From contig NZ_MRTH01000006.1 in assembly GCF_001956045.1 (NCBI RefSeq), positions 248,001 through 312,000 on the forward strand: 64,000 nucleotides of DNA, written 5' to 3'. Below the pieces are notes generated by a model. That model saw nothing but the letters and a program-made list of their open reading frames with translations. It was not told the origin of the DNA and searched no databases. Shown here one piece after another: positions 52,757 through 62,340 of the stretch (the stretch's first letter is position 1; the number at the start of each line of letters is the position of its first letter). Position numbers and translations under genes: made by a program. The DNA is from Paenibacillus sp. FSL H7-0331. GTDB lineage: Bacteria; Bacillota; Bacilli; Paenibacillales; NBRC-103111.

Positions 52757-53884
52757 TTAGTTGAACAGCTTGGCATATTTGCCATAGCCGCGTTTCTCAA
52801 GCTGTGCTGTTGGAATAAATTCCATCGAAGCGGAATTCATGCAGTAGCGTAGACCTGTAGGCTTGGGTCCGTCTTCAAACAGATGACCCAGATGGGAATC
52901 AGCGTATTTGCTGCGAACCTCTACACGAACGTCCCCAAGGCTGCGATCCTCTTTAGTCACAATATTGCCTGGTTCCAGCGGCTGGAAAAAACTCGGCCAA
53001 CCGGTGCCTGAATCATATTTATCCTTGGAGCTGAACAGCGGTTCACCGGAGACGATATCGACATAGATGCCGTCTTGTTTGTTATCCCAATATTCGTTGT
53101 GAAACGGGCTTTCGGTTCCTTCATGCTGCGTGACATCAATTTGGAGCGCGGTCAATGTTTTTAATTTTTCGTTCTTGTTAACATTTTTGTAGGGCTCTTC
53201 CTTTGGTGTCAGCTTCACTTCGAGATCAGCTCCCCATATTTTGCTGAAGTACGCATCCCGCCCTGAGGCTTGGCGATAGCCGTTGTAGTGGTCGGGATTT
53301 TTGAGATAGTAGTCTTGATGATACTCTTCGGCTTTATAAAAGGTAGAGGCGTTCAGGATCTGCGTCACAATCGGTTTGTTAAACCTGCCTGATCCGGAGA
53401 GTGCTTTTTTGGAGGCTTCGGCTAGCTGCCGCTGCTCCTCATTGCGGGCAAAGATGGCTGTTGTATAGGACTCGCCACGATCGAAGAATTGTCCCCCTGT
53501 GTCTGTTGGATCAATCTGCCGCCAATACACTTGCAGCATTTCTTCATAGCTGATTATGTTCGGATCATAACGAATTTCTACCGATTCCAGATGGCCTGTC
53601 GTTTCGGTGATAACATCATTATACGTAGGATTATCGAGGTGCCCGCCTGTGTACCCGGATACAACGCTCAGAACTCCGGGAATTTTTTCGAAGGAGGACT
53701 CCATACTCCAAAAGCAGCCTCCGGCAAAAAGAGCAATGTCTCCGACCACGTTCGAATAACGAGAGGCTGCAGCCGCTTGGGCCGGGTTCGTAGCGGTCTG
53801 ATTGTGTCGGATGCTTGGGGCATATATGGTGATGATCAAGAGCACAAGCGGGGTTGCCAAAAGCATCCATTTTTTCATATTCAT
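52757..53884 (-). CDS. msrAB: Membrane-anchored methionine sulfoxide reductase MsrAB fusion
   Basis: Repairs both S and R methionine sulfoxide in proteins outside the membrane. One N-terminal helix (about residues 5-22) anchors the protein. MsrA follows with catalytic Cys57 in GGCFWS, then MsrB with [10 protein letters not shown] and the catalytic Cys in [11 protein letters not shown]. No CxxC zinc motif is seen in MsrB. ATG 53884 is preceded by GGAGGTGATC; an in-frame GTG twelve bases earlier lies inside that RBS. Fusions of MsrA and MsrB occur in several Firmicutes, with reducing power from thioredoxin-like partners. No redox partner is adjacent. Confidence 0.93.
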   Translation of the reverse strand: MNMKKWMLLATPLVLLIITIYAPSIRHNQTATNPAQAAAASRYSNVVGDIALFAGGCFWSMESSFEKIPGVLSVVSGYTGGHLDNPTYNDVITETTGHLESVEIRYDPNIISYEEMLQVYWRQIDPTDTGGQFFDRGESYTTAIFARNEEQRQLAEASKKALSGSGRFNKPIVTQILNASTFYKAEEYHQDYYLKNPDHYNGYRQASGRDAYFSKIWGADLEVKLTPKEEPYKNVNKNEKLKTLTALQIDVTQHEGTESPFHNEYWDNKQDGIYVDIVSGEPLFSSKDKYDSGTGWPSFFQPLEPGNIVTKEDRSLGDVRVEVRSKYADSHLGHLFEDGPKPTGLRYCMNSASMEFIPTAQLEKRGYGKYAKLFN

Positions 53885-53967
53885 CGTATCGATCACCTCC
53901 GGACTATCTACCGCTATTATAAAGCCAAATCCTTACAATAGTCTTACGTATTGTCTACGTTGGGGGA

Positions 53968-54945
53968 TTACTTTTGAGATTTTTTTTTCAAATGCTCGGT
54001 CCAGAAGTTCAATTCTTTTTTGATCGAGTTATTTGTAATAGCTTTCTTACAAGCAGCGATTCGTTTCATATCCGTTGAGGCTAACCCAATGTCCATTAAT
54101 AGACCATCCCGGAGGCGGGCATCCCCCCATTTTATAGAAGGATCGGTATGTTGCGCCCATTCAAATACCTCATCAAAATGCTCCAGTTTCATATTCGCAT
54201 TTCTTTTGGAATTCTGGCAAAAGGTTTGGATCAGAATGAGCAGACGGGTATGATACTTGGGGACATCCAACTAGGGGTGCTCGTCGAACAAGCGCTTCAT
54301 CTGCTCATAGTCCCAGGTTTGGGTGAGCGGGCGCAAAGCGTTAAGATAATATTTATTGCCGATTTTTTTATGATTGCATAAAGCGATGCCTGCTTCCCAG
54401 CCTGAGGTTTCTGTCGTTCTCGTAACCAATAGAGATTTGCAGTTGTCAATGACATGTCGTTCCTTGACCGGCTCTGATTTAGCGAGACTTTCAAAGAAAT
54501 GTCCGGCATCAGCCAGCTCCGCATAATGCTTCAGCAGCACACGATAGCCTTGGAACCTCTGATCCTCTTCTTTGAAAATATGCAGCACGGGCAGTTGTTC
54601 AATATACGTATAGCTTTCCTGTATCCGGTTGTGAGAGACCAGCTTTTTGATCAGATCAAGCAGAAGGTGCTTATAGATGATCTTGTCCTCCACTTGACGA
54701 ATATGCTCCCAGATCGATTCAACCGGGGTGTCCATTTCTTCGAATAGCTGGATCAATCGACTTTTCCATTTCAAAGAGCTCTCATATTCATTTGTGCTAA
54801 TGGTTGAACGTTCCTCTTGGGGAAATATGTTTTCATACAGGACTTGCAATCGTGCAGTTGTTGCTTGAGGTCCATCCGGATGTGGTGTGTAGCATAGTTG
54901 TATGGCTTCCAGACAGCCGGCTATTGAATGGTTCATAGATAACAT
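53968..54945 (-). pseudogene. Unknown 325-codon gene split by an in-frame amber codon
   Basis: Two open stretches (54271-54945 and 53968-54270) are in the same frame and are divided only by TAG at 54271-54273. The protein reads continuously on both sides (MKRLFDEHP, stop, LDVPKYHTR), with helical-repeat character throughout, so a single-base nonsense change in a 325-codon gene is the simplest explanation. There is no RBS and no ATG or GTG at the start of the downstream part; its first Met with possible use is 79 bases on. AAAGGAG lies before ATG 54945/54936. No family recognised; amphipathic helical pairs suggest a TPR-like scaffold. A sequencing error or read-through is possible. Confidence 0.7.
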
Positions 54946-55088
54946 AGCTCCTTTTCAACCCGAATTGTCCATTTCTATTTCTATGGTAACATTTCAGCTA
55001 TTTATTATCTATTTCTTCCAGAAGCAGGCTAGGAGAGACAGACTTATGGCTTGTGATATAATGGAAAAAAAGAATCGAGGTGTATCGT

Positions 55089-55649
55089 ATGCCTGCATAT
55101 ATCGCACTACTCCGCGGGATCAATGTGAGCGGACAAAAGCTGATCAAAATGGTTGAGCTGAAGCAGATGTTTGAACAAATGGGTTTTGGTCGGGTTCAAA
55201 CCTATATCCAAAGTGGTAACGTCCTCTTCGAATCAGAAGATTCTAAGGCGGCACTCAGAACAAGGATTGAGCAGCGGATTCAGGAGGTGTTTGGCTTTGA
55301 CGTCACGGTTGTGATCAGGACGGTGGAACAATTGGAGTACATAACTAACCATTGTCCATTCGAGGCAGACCCAACGTCTGCAGTAGAGAAGGTCTATATC
55401 GCACTACTCGCAGAGGAGCCGTCTGAGGTTAACATAGCGAAGCTGCTGCTCTGTACAAGTGAAATCGATGAGTTCCAGCTCTCCAGCTCTAAGCTTGAAG
55501 TATACATATTATGTCGGCAAAGCATTCGCAAATCGGTATTTACGAATAACTTTTTGGAAAAAAAGCTGGGGGTGGCAGCTACCACTCGTAATTGGCAAAC
55601 GATGAGCAAGCTTACCGTTCTGGGAAAAGCTCTGACCACAGAAAGCTGA
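55089..55649 (+). CDS. DUF1697 domain protein
   Basis: 186-residue protein starting MPAYIALLRGINVSGQKLIKMVELKQMF, the signature of DUF1697 (YbgI-unrelated, widespread). The core is alpha-beta with conserved QTYIQSGNVLFES and TTRNWQTMSKL near the C-terminus. No catalytic function is known for the family. GAGGTG lies before ATG 55089. It is divergent from the amber-split gene and stands alone. Cytoplasmic. Confidence 0.88.
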   Translation: MPAYIALLRGINVSGQKLIKMVELKQMFEQMGFGRVQTYIQSGNVLFESEDSKAALRTRIEQRIQEVFGFDVTVVIRTVEQLEYITNHCPFEADPTSAVEKVYIALLAEEPSEVNIAKLLLCTSEIDEFQLSSSKLEVYILCRQSIRKSVFTNNFLEKKLGVAATTRNWQTMSKLTVLGKALTTES

Positions 55650-55773
55650 TAAGCTGTGCAGCTGTTTAAAGATCAGCAGGAAGAGGTAATAAATTATGAT
55701 TATGGAACTAGCTGGATAATCGACTTGCGATCTACAAACGGATTTGCCAACGAAAACGATAGAAAGAGGCGAA

Positions 55774-56172
55774 ATGATGGGATTTAAACCATATTCGTAT
55801 TTGATTTTTTTATTATCCGACACTAGCTGGGATAGGAGTGCCTTCGCGGAGCGTCTGAAATTGAAATTTAGCGCCCCTAACATACGGATTGAAGCGACCG
55901 ATCAAGTGACGATTATGACAATTGACAGCTGGAGCTTCCGTATTTATTACAACCAGGATCCGTCCGTCGTGGAGGAGTCAGCAGAGATCGCTCAAGAGTA
56001 TGCAGTCGATCACGTAGACCAGGAACGTATTGCCGCATGCAGCAGAAGACTTGAAACCAGTGGGGATGCCGATCCTGATATGGATTATTTTAACGATGTG
56101 ATGATTTTTCTGGAATGGGTCGAGAAGGAATATCAGGTGGCTGTGTATGACGGTCAGGAAGGTTTTTTGTAG
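55774..56172 (+). CDS. Unknown protein, first of a small pair
   Basis: A 132-residue acidic protein (MMGFKPYSYLIFLLSDTSWDRSAFAERLK). Beta strands alternate with one central helix; no family recognised. The start is either ATG 55774 or 55777, with AAAGAGG before them; the frame opens at 55744. It lies 29 bases before the next unknown gene, and both read as small cytoplasmic proteins, so they may act together. I noted a likeness to polymorphic-toxin immunity proteins in size and acidity, but there is no toxin gene nearby and no motif to confirm it. Confidence 0.6.
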   Translation: MMGFKPYSYLIFLLSDTSWDRSAFAERLKLKFSAPNIRIEATDQVTIMTIDSWSFRIYYNQDPSVVEESAEIAQEYAVDHVDQERIAACSRRLETSGDADPDMDYFNDVMIFLEWVEKEYQVAVYDGQEGFL

Positions 56173-56201
56173 ATAGTCGAGTTGATAGGGGGAAAGCTTG
56201 G

Positions 56202-56858
56202 ATGATAGAGCAACGAGAAGAATTGGGAGAACCGTCTGTTTTGAAAAAAAGACTGCTTGCCTTGGCGGCACTGGACATCATTGTATGTGCTGAAGAATGG
56301 CTGCGGTATCATAGCTTTGCTGCGAATTGGGCTGAAGAGCTCTCGCTAGCCAAAGTAGACAATGGCTCGGGTGATCATCTATATATCGTATTCGGGTCAC
56401 AGGGGGTTATTTTGAAAGGCTTTGATCATGAATCCGCACTCAGTCCCCACGCTGGTGACGTCTATGAGGTTTGGCCAGGTATATATGATCAAGTACCGGA
56501 TTCGCTGATGGCTTATCTGCAAGATCCAGCCTTGGAGCATGATGTGGTTACCTTTTGTATATGGCGAGCAAGTAACGAAGGCCAGTGGCAGCAGGGAGAG
56601 GTCCAAATTCCGCAAGGAGCTGATGATGGCTCGCGCTGGCTGTTGGGGACGATTAGTAAATCACCAGAGGATTATGTTGAATGGGCGGAAGGCTACTATG
56701 ACCTTTCGTTGGATATGGAGACGGTTAAACAGATTTTTGCAGGTGCTCTAATTACAGCAGATATGATCCAATTACTTTATCCGGATAGGGATGTTGAACA
56801 GGCTCTAATGGAGTTAAATACTTTAGGTATACATAAAAAAATGACATCACAAGAATAG
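56202..56858 (+). CDS. Unknown conserved-looking protein
   Basis: 218-residue protein with the pattern ILKGFDHESALSP and VWPGIYDQVPDSLMAYLQDPALEHDVVTFCIWR, which I associate with an uncharacterised family seen scattered among bacteria. It is rich in aromatic residues and acidic, with no signal peptide. AGGGGGAAAG precedes ATG 56202. It ends in a terminator, so it and the preceding gene form a two-gene unit. No function can be given. Confidence 0.65.
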   Translation: MIEQREELGEPSVLKKRLLALAALDIIVCAEEWLRYHSFAANWAEELSLAKVDNGSGDHLYIVFGSQGVILKGFDHESALSPHAGDVYEVWPGIYDQVPDSLMAYLQDPALEHDVVTFCIWRASNEGQWQQGEVQIPQGADDGSRWLLGTISKSPEDYVEWAEGYYDLSLDMETVKQIFAGALITADMIQLLYPDRDVEQALMELNTLGIHKKMTSQE

Positions 56859-56899
56859 AAATTCAGAATAAGGATCAAATTCTTTCAAAAAGGGTAATG

Positions 56900-56945
56900 A
56901 TAGGTGAAGAGGCTGTACATACTGCTTCTGAACCTATCTTTTTTA
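56900..56945 (+). terminator. Intrinsic terminator
   Basis: GATAGGT (56900-56906) pairs with ACCTATC (56933-56939), followed by six T residues. Confidence 0.8.
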
Positions 56946-56964
56946 TGTGAAAGGACTGACAAGC

Positions 56965-58314
56965 ATGAAACGAAAAGGAACCTGCAAATATACAATACCT
57001 CTTATGCTATTGACCCTGGCGATGGCCACGGGCTGTGGCTCCAATGCGAATTCAAGTAGCAGCAGTGCTTCGATGACCGTTCCGTCCATAGCGAGCGGGG
57101 AGCAGACAAGCGGTACAGGCTCTGCTAATAATTCTGGCTCGTCCGGCGCGTCGACTCCGTCCAATGATAGCACAAGCACGGGAGCTGGCTCTCCATCAAC
57201 AGGGGGAGCGAAGCCAGCCGAGCAGCAAATTCAAACAATGCTGACAGATATGCATCTGCTCGGGGATAAGCTTGGGTATGCTTGGGGAGTGACGGCTAAG
57301 GAATTCAGGCTGTACCGTACAGAGGATGGGGGAGTGAAATGGACGGCTGCTTCCCCAACCCCGGACGGACACTCCTTCCAAGCGTCACCACAAGACAATG
57401 CAGGTGTGTTTGTACTGGATCGCGATCATCTCTGGGTGTTTCAGCCTGGTGACAATGAAGGCAAGTCCCAACTGCTCCGCACGAAGGATGCGGGTAAGAC
57501 ATGGGAAACGGCAGAGCTGCCCAGTATGGCAAGAGCGATAGGATTATATTTTATCGACCAAAGTCATGGCTGGCTGCTGAGCTCATCAGATGCGGCCATG
57601 GGCAAATCCGAGAAATCTTTGTATGTGACCGAAGATGGAGGTGTGAGTTGGAAGCTGATTATGGAGAACACTGGCTACCTGCCAACAGATAATCCGACTC
57701 CTCAGGCGATTCCGCAAAGTGGACATTCACGCGGGATGAGCTTCAGGGACGCCATGAATGGATTTGTTCCGTTAGAAACGATAGACGGTAAGCCGGAGCT
57801 GTATGGTACGCGTGACGGCGGTCATACATGGAGTGCAATCCCATTACAGACACCGGCAGCAACGAATGAAATCTATTATTCGATTGCCGCGGCGCCGCAA
57901 TTTTGGGGATCCGATCGGATGAAGGGATGGTTTCCGGTCACTGTAAGAGGGAAGGATACCCAATATTTTGACGGTTTCTTCACTACGGATGGCGGGCAAA
58001 CCTGGACATACACAGCATTAAATACAGTGCCTGCTGATCTGGCGAGTACGAGCTATGATATTACCTTTGTCAACGATAAAGAAGGCTGGTATTTAAAGGA
58101 TGGAAGCTTCAGCCATACCGTGGACGAAGGCACTACCTGGAAAAAGCTTGCTGCTGATCCTGTTCTGTCAGAAGCATTCAAAGCATTCCCTTATACACTT
58201 AGAATGGAATTTACCGAGGGTGGGACCGGTTGGCTGCTGCTGAGGAATGAAGCCTCGACTGGCTCAAGATTACTGCAAACGAAAGACGGCGGCACCACCT
58301 GGCAGCTGCTGTAA
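56965..58314 (+). CDS. Lipoprotein with YCF48/BNR-type beta-propeller repeats
   Basis: Signal peptide ends at a lipobox with Cys in MATGCGSN, then a Ser, Gly and Thr-rich linker of about 65 residues, then a beta-propeller made of repeats with Asp-box motifs: TEDGGVKWT, TKDAGKTWE, TEDGGVSWK, TRDGGHTWS, TTDGGQTWTY, EGTTWKK and TKDGGTTWQ. This is the YCF48-like/sialidase-type fold, but no sialidase active-site residues are apparent, so a binding or assembly role outside the membrane is more likely. The RBS AAAGGA is twelve bases before ATG 56965. Monocistronic, flanked by terminators. Confidence 0.8.
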   Translation: MKRKGTCKYTIPLMLLTLAMATGCGSNANSSSSSASMTVPSIASGEQTSGTGSANNSGSSGASTPSNDSTSTGAGSPSTGGAKPAEQQIQTMLTDMHLLGDKLGYAWGVTAKEFRLYRTEDGGVKWTAASPTPDGHSFQASPQDNAGVFVLDRDHLWVFQPGDNEGKSQLLRTKDAGKTWETAELPSMARAIGLYFIDQSHGWLLSSSDAAMGKSEKSLYVTEDGGVSWKLIMENTGYLPTDNPTPQAIPQSGHSRGMSFRDAMNGFVPLETIDGKPELYGTRDGGHTWSAIPLQTPAATNEIYYSIAAAPQFWGSDRMKGWFPVTVRGKDTQYFDGFFTTDGGQTWTYTALNTVPADLASTSYDITFVNDKEGWYLKDGSFSHTVDEGTTWKKLAADPVLSEAFKAFPYTLRMEFTEGGTGWLLLRNEASTGSRLLQTKDGGTTWQLL

Positions 58315-58324
58315 CATATCCATG

Positions 58325-58355
58325 GAGGTTGGCCAGCGATGGTCAGCCTCTTTTT
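58325..58355 (+). terminator. Intrinsic terminator
   Basis: GAGGTTGGCCA pairs with TGGTCAGCCTC over a GCGA loop (58325-58350), then five T residues. Confidence 0.85.
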
Positions 58356-58533
58356 CAATCCAATCCTTCTAACATATTATAATAGTAAATATTACTATTT
58401 ATACGGATATAAGTCTTAGAAGATATGTATCTCGTAATAAAAGTAATATAATGGTATTTTTGGTTTAATCATGAAACTGAAATATTGGAAACACGTAATA
58501 CGTATTATCTCAAGAGAAAAGGAGAAAGCAATA

Positions 58534-58704
58534 ATGGGGACGCTTCTTGGTGGAATCCTTCTTCTGACGATTGCTGTTATCCTCGTATGGATTATTTTAT
58601 CACCGTTCTATGGGAGCTTAGGTAAAAAGGTGAATGAAAAGATTACCAAGATCAAAAACCGGGAGGGCGAAAAAGATGCAGACGGAGAGAAAGATAACGA
58701 ATAA
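58534..58704 (+). CDS. Small single-pass membrane protein paired with the SPFH gene
   Basis: A 56-residue protein: one hydrophobic helix (about residues 3-25) and a charged tail (KITKIKNREGEKDADGEKDNE). The start ATG 58534 is nine bases after AAGGAG; an open frame reaches back to 58471 without an RBS. Its last 29 bases overlap the SPFH gene, so the two are likely translated together and may form one membrane assembly. No family recognised. Confidence 0.65.
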   Translation: MGTLLGGILLLTIAVILVWIILSPFYGSLGKKVNEKITKIKNREGEKDADGEKDNE

Positions 58705-59545
58705 AAATTTTAGAACAGGTGGAATTATTGTTGGTGCTATCATTTTATTAAGCGCAGTAATTACTCCATTATTTATTACGACAATAGAGGCAGGCCATGC
58801 AGGTGTTGTGTATAATCGGAATGGTGGATTAGAGGATCAAACATTAGGGCAAGGCTGGCATATGGTCTCACCATTTAAACGAATTACTGAATACCCGATT
58901 GCAACGGAAACGGTTGAATACCGGGAAGTGAAAGTCGGAACTAGTGACGGCAAACCGATAGTGACTACATTCTCATATAATTATCACATTGATTTAGAGC
59001 ATTTACCTAATATTTTCAATAAATTTAGAGGTCAGAAGGCAGATGTTATCGAAGAAGCCTTCCTTCGCCAAAGGCTTACTGAAGTAGCCAAAAATGTAAC
59101 TACCAAATATTCCGTGCTTGAAGTACTGGGCGAAAAAAGTCAGGAAATTTCACTTGCCATTCAAAAGAGCTTTTCAGACGATGTCAAAGATACCGGGTTT
59201 ATTATTGAGTCCGTTACATTCCAGCCTCCTGCCCCTGATGAAAATACCGCCAAAGCGATCCAGGCCAAAGTCGATGCACAGCAAAAGCTTGAGCAAGAGA
59301 AGGTGGAGCTTGAGAAATCCAAGGTTATCGCGGACAGACAACGTATTGAGGCGCAAGGTGTAGCTGACAAGGCACGTATTGAAGCAGAAGGTGTATCTAA
59401 AGCCAATGAGCTGCTGCGTCAATCCATGACCAAAGAATTGGTGGAATATGAGTGGATTAAAAAGTGGGATGGAAAAGTTCCGACGGTAAATGGTGATGGG
59501 GTAGGAGTTATTATGAATATGCCAGGTCTAGGACAAACACGATGA
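58676..59545 (+). CDS. SPFH/prohibitin-family membrane protein
   Basis: One N-terminal helix (about residues 14-34) anchors a prohibitin/SPFH domain (ITTIEAGHAGVVYNRNGGLEDQTLGQGWHMVSPFKRITEYPIATET), followed by a coiled coil with alanine/glutamate repeats (QQKLEQEKVELEKSKVIADRQRIEAQGVADKARIEAEG). Such proteins form large ring-like membrane scaffolds for proteases, stress adaptation or lipid domains. The start ATG 58676 follows GGGAGGG by about nine bases and overlaps the small membrane gene. 289 aa, cytoplasmic or extracytoplasmic side not certain. No NfeD gene is present. Confidence 0.9.
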   Translation: MQTERKITNKNFRTGGIIVGAIILLSAVITPLFITTIEAGHAGVVYNRNGGLEDQTLGQGWHMVSPFKRITEYPIATETVEYREVKVGTSDGKPIVTTFSYNYHIDLEHLPNIFNKFRGQKADVIEEAFLRQRLTEVAKNVTTKYSVLEVLGEKSQEISLAIQKSFSDDVKDTGFIIESVTFQPPAPDENTAKAIQAKVDAQQKLEQEKVELEKSKVIADRQRIEAQGVADKARIEAEGVSKANELLRQSMTKELVEYEWIKKWDGKVPTVNGDGVGVIMNMPGLGQTR

Positions 59546-59582
59546 AATCTTAAAAGCCAAAGAGGCTGTCCCATACTGATAT

Positions 59583-59605
59583 GCTCCCTGCGAGGGGAGC
59601 TTTTT
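59583..59605 (+). terminator. Intrinsic terminator after the SPFH gene
   Basis: GCTCCC (59583-59588) pairs with GGGAGC (59595-59600), followed by five T residues. Confidence 0.8.
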
Positions 59606-59758
59606 CATGTCTGAAATCAATATCGTGCGACAGAGAAATTGGCTATCAGGGGAATTCTTAAAAGGGAGAAACTGCATGCACAAGATGAACATGCTACACT
59701 AAAGGAAAAGCACAGAGAAGGTATTGACATGTTCTGACACATTGAACATTATATATGC

Positions 59759-60910
59759 TCATATTCGAAATTGATATTTTCCGGAGTTATTGATACGCAA
59801 TTGGACATCCACGGAATTTAGTGAATCTCTGTATAAAGGAAACGACTCCTTTCCAAAAAAATGTTTCCAATGAGCAGGATCCTCCAATAATAATCCATAA
59901 CCGAGTTGATAGATATCTGCTTTGAGGCCTATCCCTTCCTTATAAGTATCATAGATTTCCTTCTTAATCTGTTTTATCGCTAGTTCCTTAAGCTGTTTTT
60001 CGCTAATGGATTGCGCCAACTCATTTAAAGTTCCTGAGAGTTTGACCTGAACTTGAAAGGTAAGTTTACCTTCTTGAATGTGGTGTTCAATCTTAACCTT
60101 CGGTTTACGTATCACGATGGTTGCAATGATTTTATTTTCATTGTCGGTGATGGAAACAGGTGTACGAATTGTTTTTGGATTAACCCATCGAAGACCGCTC
60201 AATTTCTCTTTAGTTAATTTTCCCCGTATATTCCCATGATCAATGATCATGCAGCCATCGATTTCCAACAGTTCATGATTTTTAAGATTTTCCTTCCATG
60301 TTTCTTTATTAATTGAAAGTGAAGGTAATAAGGTCGTTCTACCTAGTTCATTATAATTAGCGATAAACCGATGAAATTGAATAGGAGTGATATGAGAACT
60401 TTGCTTGTAAGTTTCCATAGGTGCGTTAAGAATCGAAGAGATCGGTGATTCATTGAAGAAAGGCGTAACACTTAATAGTTTATCCATCTGATCCTGCGTA
60501 GTATAAACCCATTTCGTGTAACGTATTTCATGGTATCTATTCGTTAAATCAAACACAACCTCAGGACCTTGTTTAAGTACCGCTTCGCTATAGATGATAG
60601 AGCTAATATGTGCGAAGAACATATGTTGTTGGGAGGTATGGTAGAGTTTGTCTATCGCATCATTAATGGAAATGCCACTCGTCCTACTGACCCAAACGCT
60701 CGCTTTTTGGCTTGGCTTGCCGCCTTCTTGCTTCGCCACGCTCGTGAAATCCAACATTACAGCGTAAACCACATATTCCCCCTTCACATAATCGATACCT
60801 AAAGTCTTCACATAGTTAATGTCTTGTACTTCTTTTGCATCCCAACATCCTGTTAATGTCCATAGGATTGCTATCATAACAATAGTTTGAAAAACTCGTG
60901 TTCGCTTCAT
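59759..60910 (-). CDS. gerC: Ger(x)C-family spore germination lipoprotein
   Basis: C-type subunit of a germinant receptor, 383 aa. The signal peptide ends in LTGC with Cys22, followed by WDAKEVQDINYV, the family-typical start of the mature protein. The central and C-terminal parts contain the expected alpha-beta domains, including SSHITPIQFHRFIANY-like and TYKEGIGLKADIYQLGYGLL near the end. The frame opens much further upstream (61138), but ATG 60910 overlaps the GerA stop by four bases (ATGA) and leads straight into the signal peptide, so it is chosen. Third gene in the B-A-C operon. Confidence 0.9.
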   Translation of the reverse strand: MKRTRVFQTIVMIAILWTLTGCWDAKEVQDINYVKTLGIDYVKGEYVVYAVMLDFTSVAKQEGGKPSQKASVWVSRTSGISINDAIDKLYHTSQQHMFFAHISSIIYSEAVLKQGPEVVFDLTNRYHEIRYTKWVYTTQDQMDKLLSVTPFFNESPISSILNAPMETYKQSSHITPIQFHRFIANYNELGRTTLLPSLSINKETWKENLKNHELLEIDGCMIIDHGNIRGKLTKEKLSGLRWVNPKTIRTPVSITDNENKIIATIVIRKPKVKIEHHIQEGKLTFQVQVKLSGTLNELAQSISEKQLKELAIKQIKKEIYDTYKEGIGLKADIYQLGYGLLLEDPAHWKHFFGKESFPLYRDSLNSVDVQLRINNSGKYQFRI

Positions 60911-62340
60911 AGCTTTTTGTGTCCTGTTCTTGTTGAGTCTTGTGTGTTTAAGGTTGCAGGGCGCCTCCATATCCGCCTCCATGATGTCGAGAATACACCT
61001 CTCCAAAAATCTCGCATGGAAAACGGTGACAAAGGAGACAAGTAAGCGAGTCCAAAAGACTTCAATGTCGTCAAATGTAAGATCACGTAAATGCCAGATA
61101 AAATAAATCCATACATGCCCAACAGGGAGGAGATGCAAAAGATTAAGAAACGAAGATAACTGACAGCTCCCGCAAGCGCTTGATTGGATAGCGTGGATGT
61201 TGCCACCGATGTGAGAGCGGCTACGACAATTAAAGATGGCGAGATTAAGGCAGCGCGAATAGCTGCATCACCAATGACAATACCGCCTACCACAGCCAGC
61301 GTTTGACCGACTGCCCGCGGCAACCTCATGCCGGCCTCACGAAATAATTCCAATATACACATCATGAGAAACAATTCCATCCCAGCAGGTAAAGGAAGCC
61401 CGATGCGGGTTTGAGTGATAGTCGCTAATAGAGGAAAAGGGAGTTGATCTTGATTAAATACGGTTAAGGAAATCCAAAATCCTGGTAATAACAAGGAAAT
61501 GAGTATACCGATGATTCTTAACATGCTACCTACTCCTGCAATCCAAGCTGGAAAGTGAGCGTCCTCCGCACTTTTTAGTAAGAGAAATAAATTCACCGGA
61601 GCGACAATAACCGTTGGCATTCCCTCTATAACGAGAACAAATCGCCCGCGTGATAAGCAATCGACGACGAAATCTGGGCGTCCGGAGTTAAGGACTAAAG
61701 GGAAAATGGTGAACTGTGGCTCCTTAATATACTCTTCAAGCTGGCCACCGCTAACCAAAGAATCCACGTCAATTTTATCTAAACGGGTTCGAATGCCCTC
61801 AATAAATGCAGGGTTAATTACATCATGCAGATAAAGAAGTCCGACCTTTGTCGCACTGCGTTTACCTATAGTATATTGTTTCAAAACGAGTGATTCCGTA
61901 CGAAGACGATTCCGGATGAGGGCTAGATTCATCCCGAAATCTTCGACAAAGCCATCTCGTGGTCCTCGTATAGAAACGTCTAATGATGATTCTTCAGGAG
62001 TACGCTTAGGTACATTTGCTAAATTAACAGTAAATATAATATTTTCCATTTCTGAAAAGAGAAACAATTGTCCCGAGAAAATAGCTTTTGATACATCCGC
62101 TGCAGTGACAGGTTGCAAATAGGGTTCCATTTTCAATGGAATACTCGAGAATAAATGAATCGATGTGATCTTATCAAGAACAGGCATAAGAATTTTATTG
62201 ATTTGTTGGAGATCGCAGAGGTTCTCGCAATACATGATCAGGACCGACGAGAGATCATTCGCAAGAAAATGCCGACTGATTACGACGTCTGGGCACTGAT
62301 TGAACCATTCTCTGAGTTTTGACTCGTTCCAATCGTTCAT
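60907..62340 (-). CDS. gerA: GerA-family spore germination protein, A subunit
   Basis: A-type subunit of a germinant receptor, 477 aa. The N-terminal 230 residues are the cytoplasmic domain (NLCDLQQINKILMPVL; DVSIRGPRDGFVEDFGMNLALIRNRLR; RSATKVGLLYLHDVINPAFIEGIRTRL), and the rest holds five or so transmembrane helices with the QTRIGLPLPAGMELFLMMCILELFREAGMRLP block. It helps form the pentameric nutrient-gated channel of the spore inner membrane. Its ATG overlaps the GerB stop and its stop overlaps the GerC start. The germinant is unknown. Confidence 0.93.
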   Translation of the reverse strand: MNDWNESKLREWFNQCPDVVISRHFLANDLSSVLIMYCENLCDLQQINKILMPVLDKITSIHLFSSIPLKMEPYLQPVTAADVSKAIFSGQLFLFSEMENIIFTVNLANVPKRTPEESSLDVSIRGPRDGFVEDFGMNLALIRNRLRTESLVLKQYTIGKRSATKVGLLYLHDVINPAFIEGIRTRLDKIDVDSLVSGGQLEEYIKEPQFTIFPLVLNSGRPDFVVDCLSRGRFVLVIEGMPTVIVAPVNLFLLLKSAEDAHFPAWIAGVGSMLRIIGILISLLLPGFWISLTVFNQDQLPFPLLATITQTRIGLPLPAGMELFLMMCILELFREAGMRLPRAVGQTLAVVGGIVIGDAAIRAALISPSLIVVAALTSVATSTLSNQALAGAVSYLRFLIFCISSLLGMYGFILSGIYVILHLTTLKSFGLAYLSPLSPFSMRDFWRGVFSTSWRRIWRRPATLNTQDSTRTGHKKL

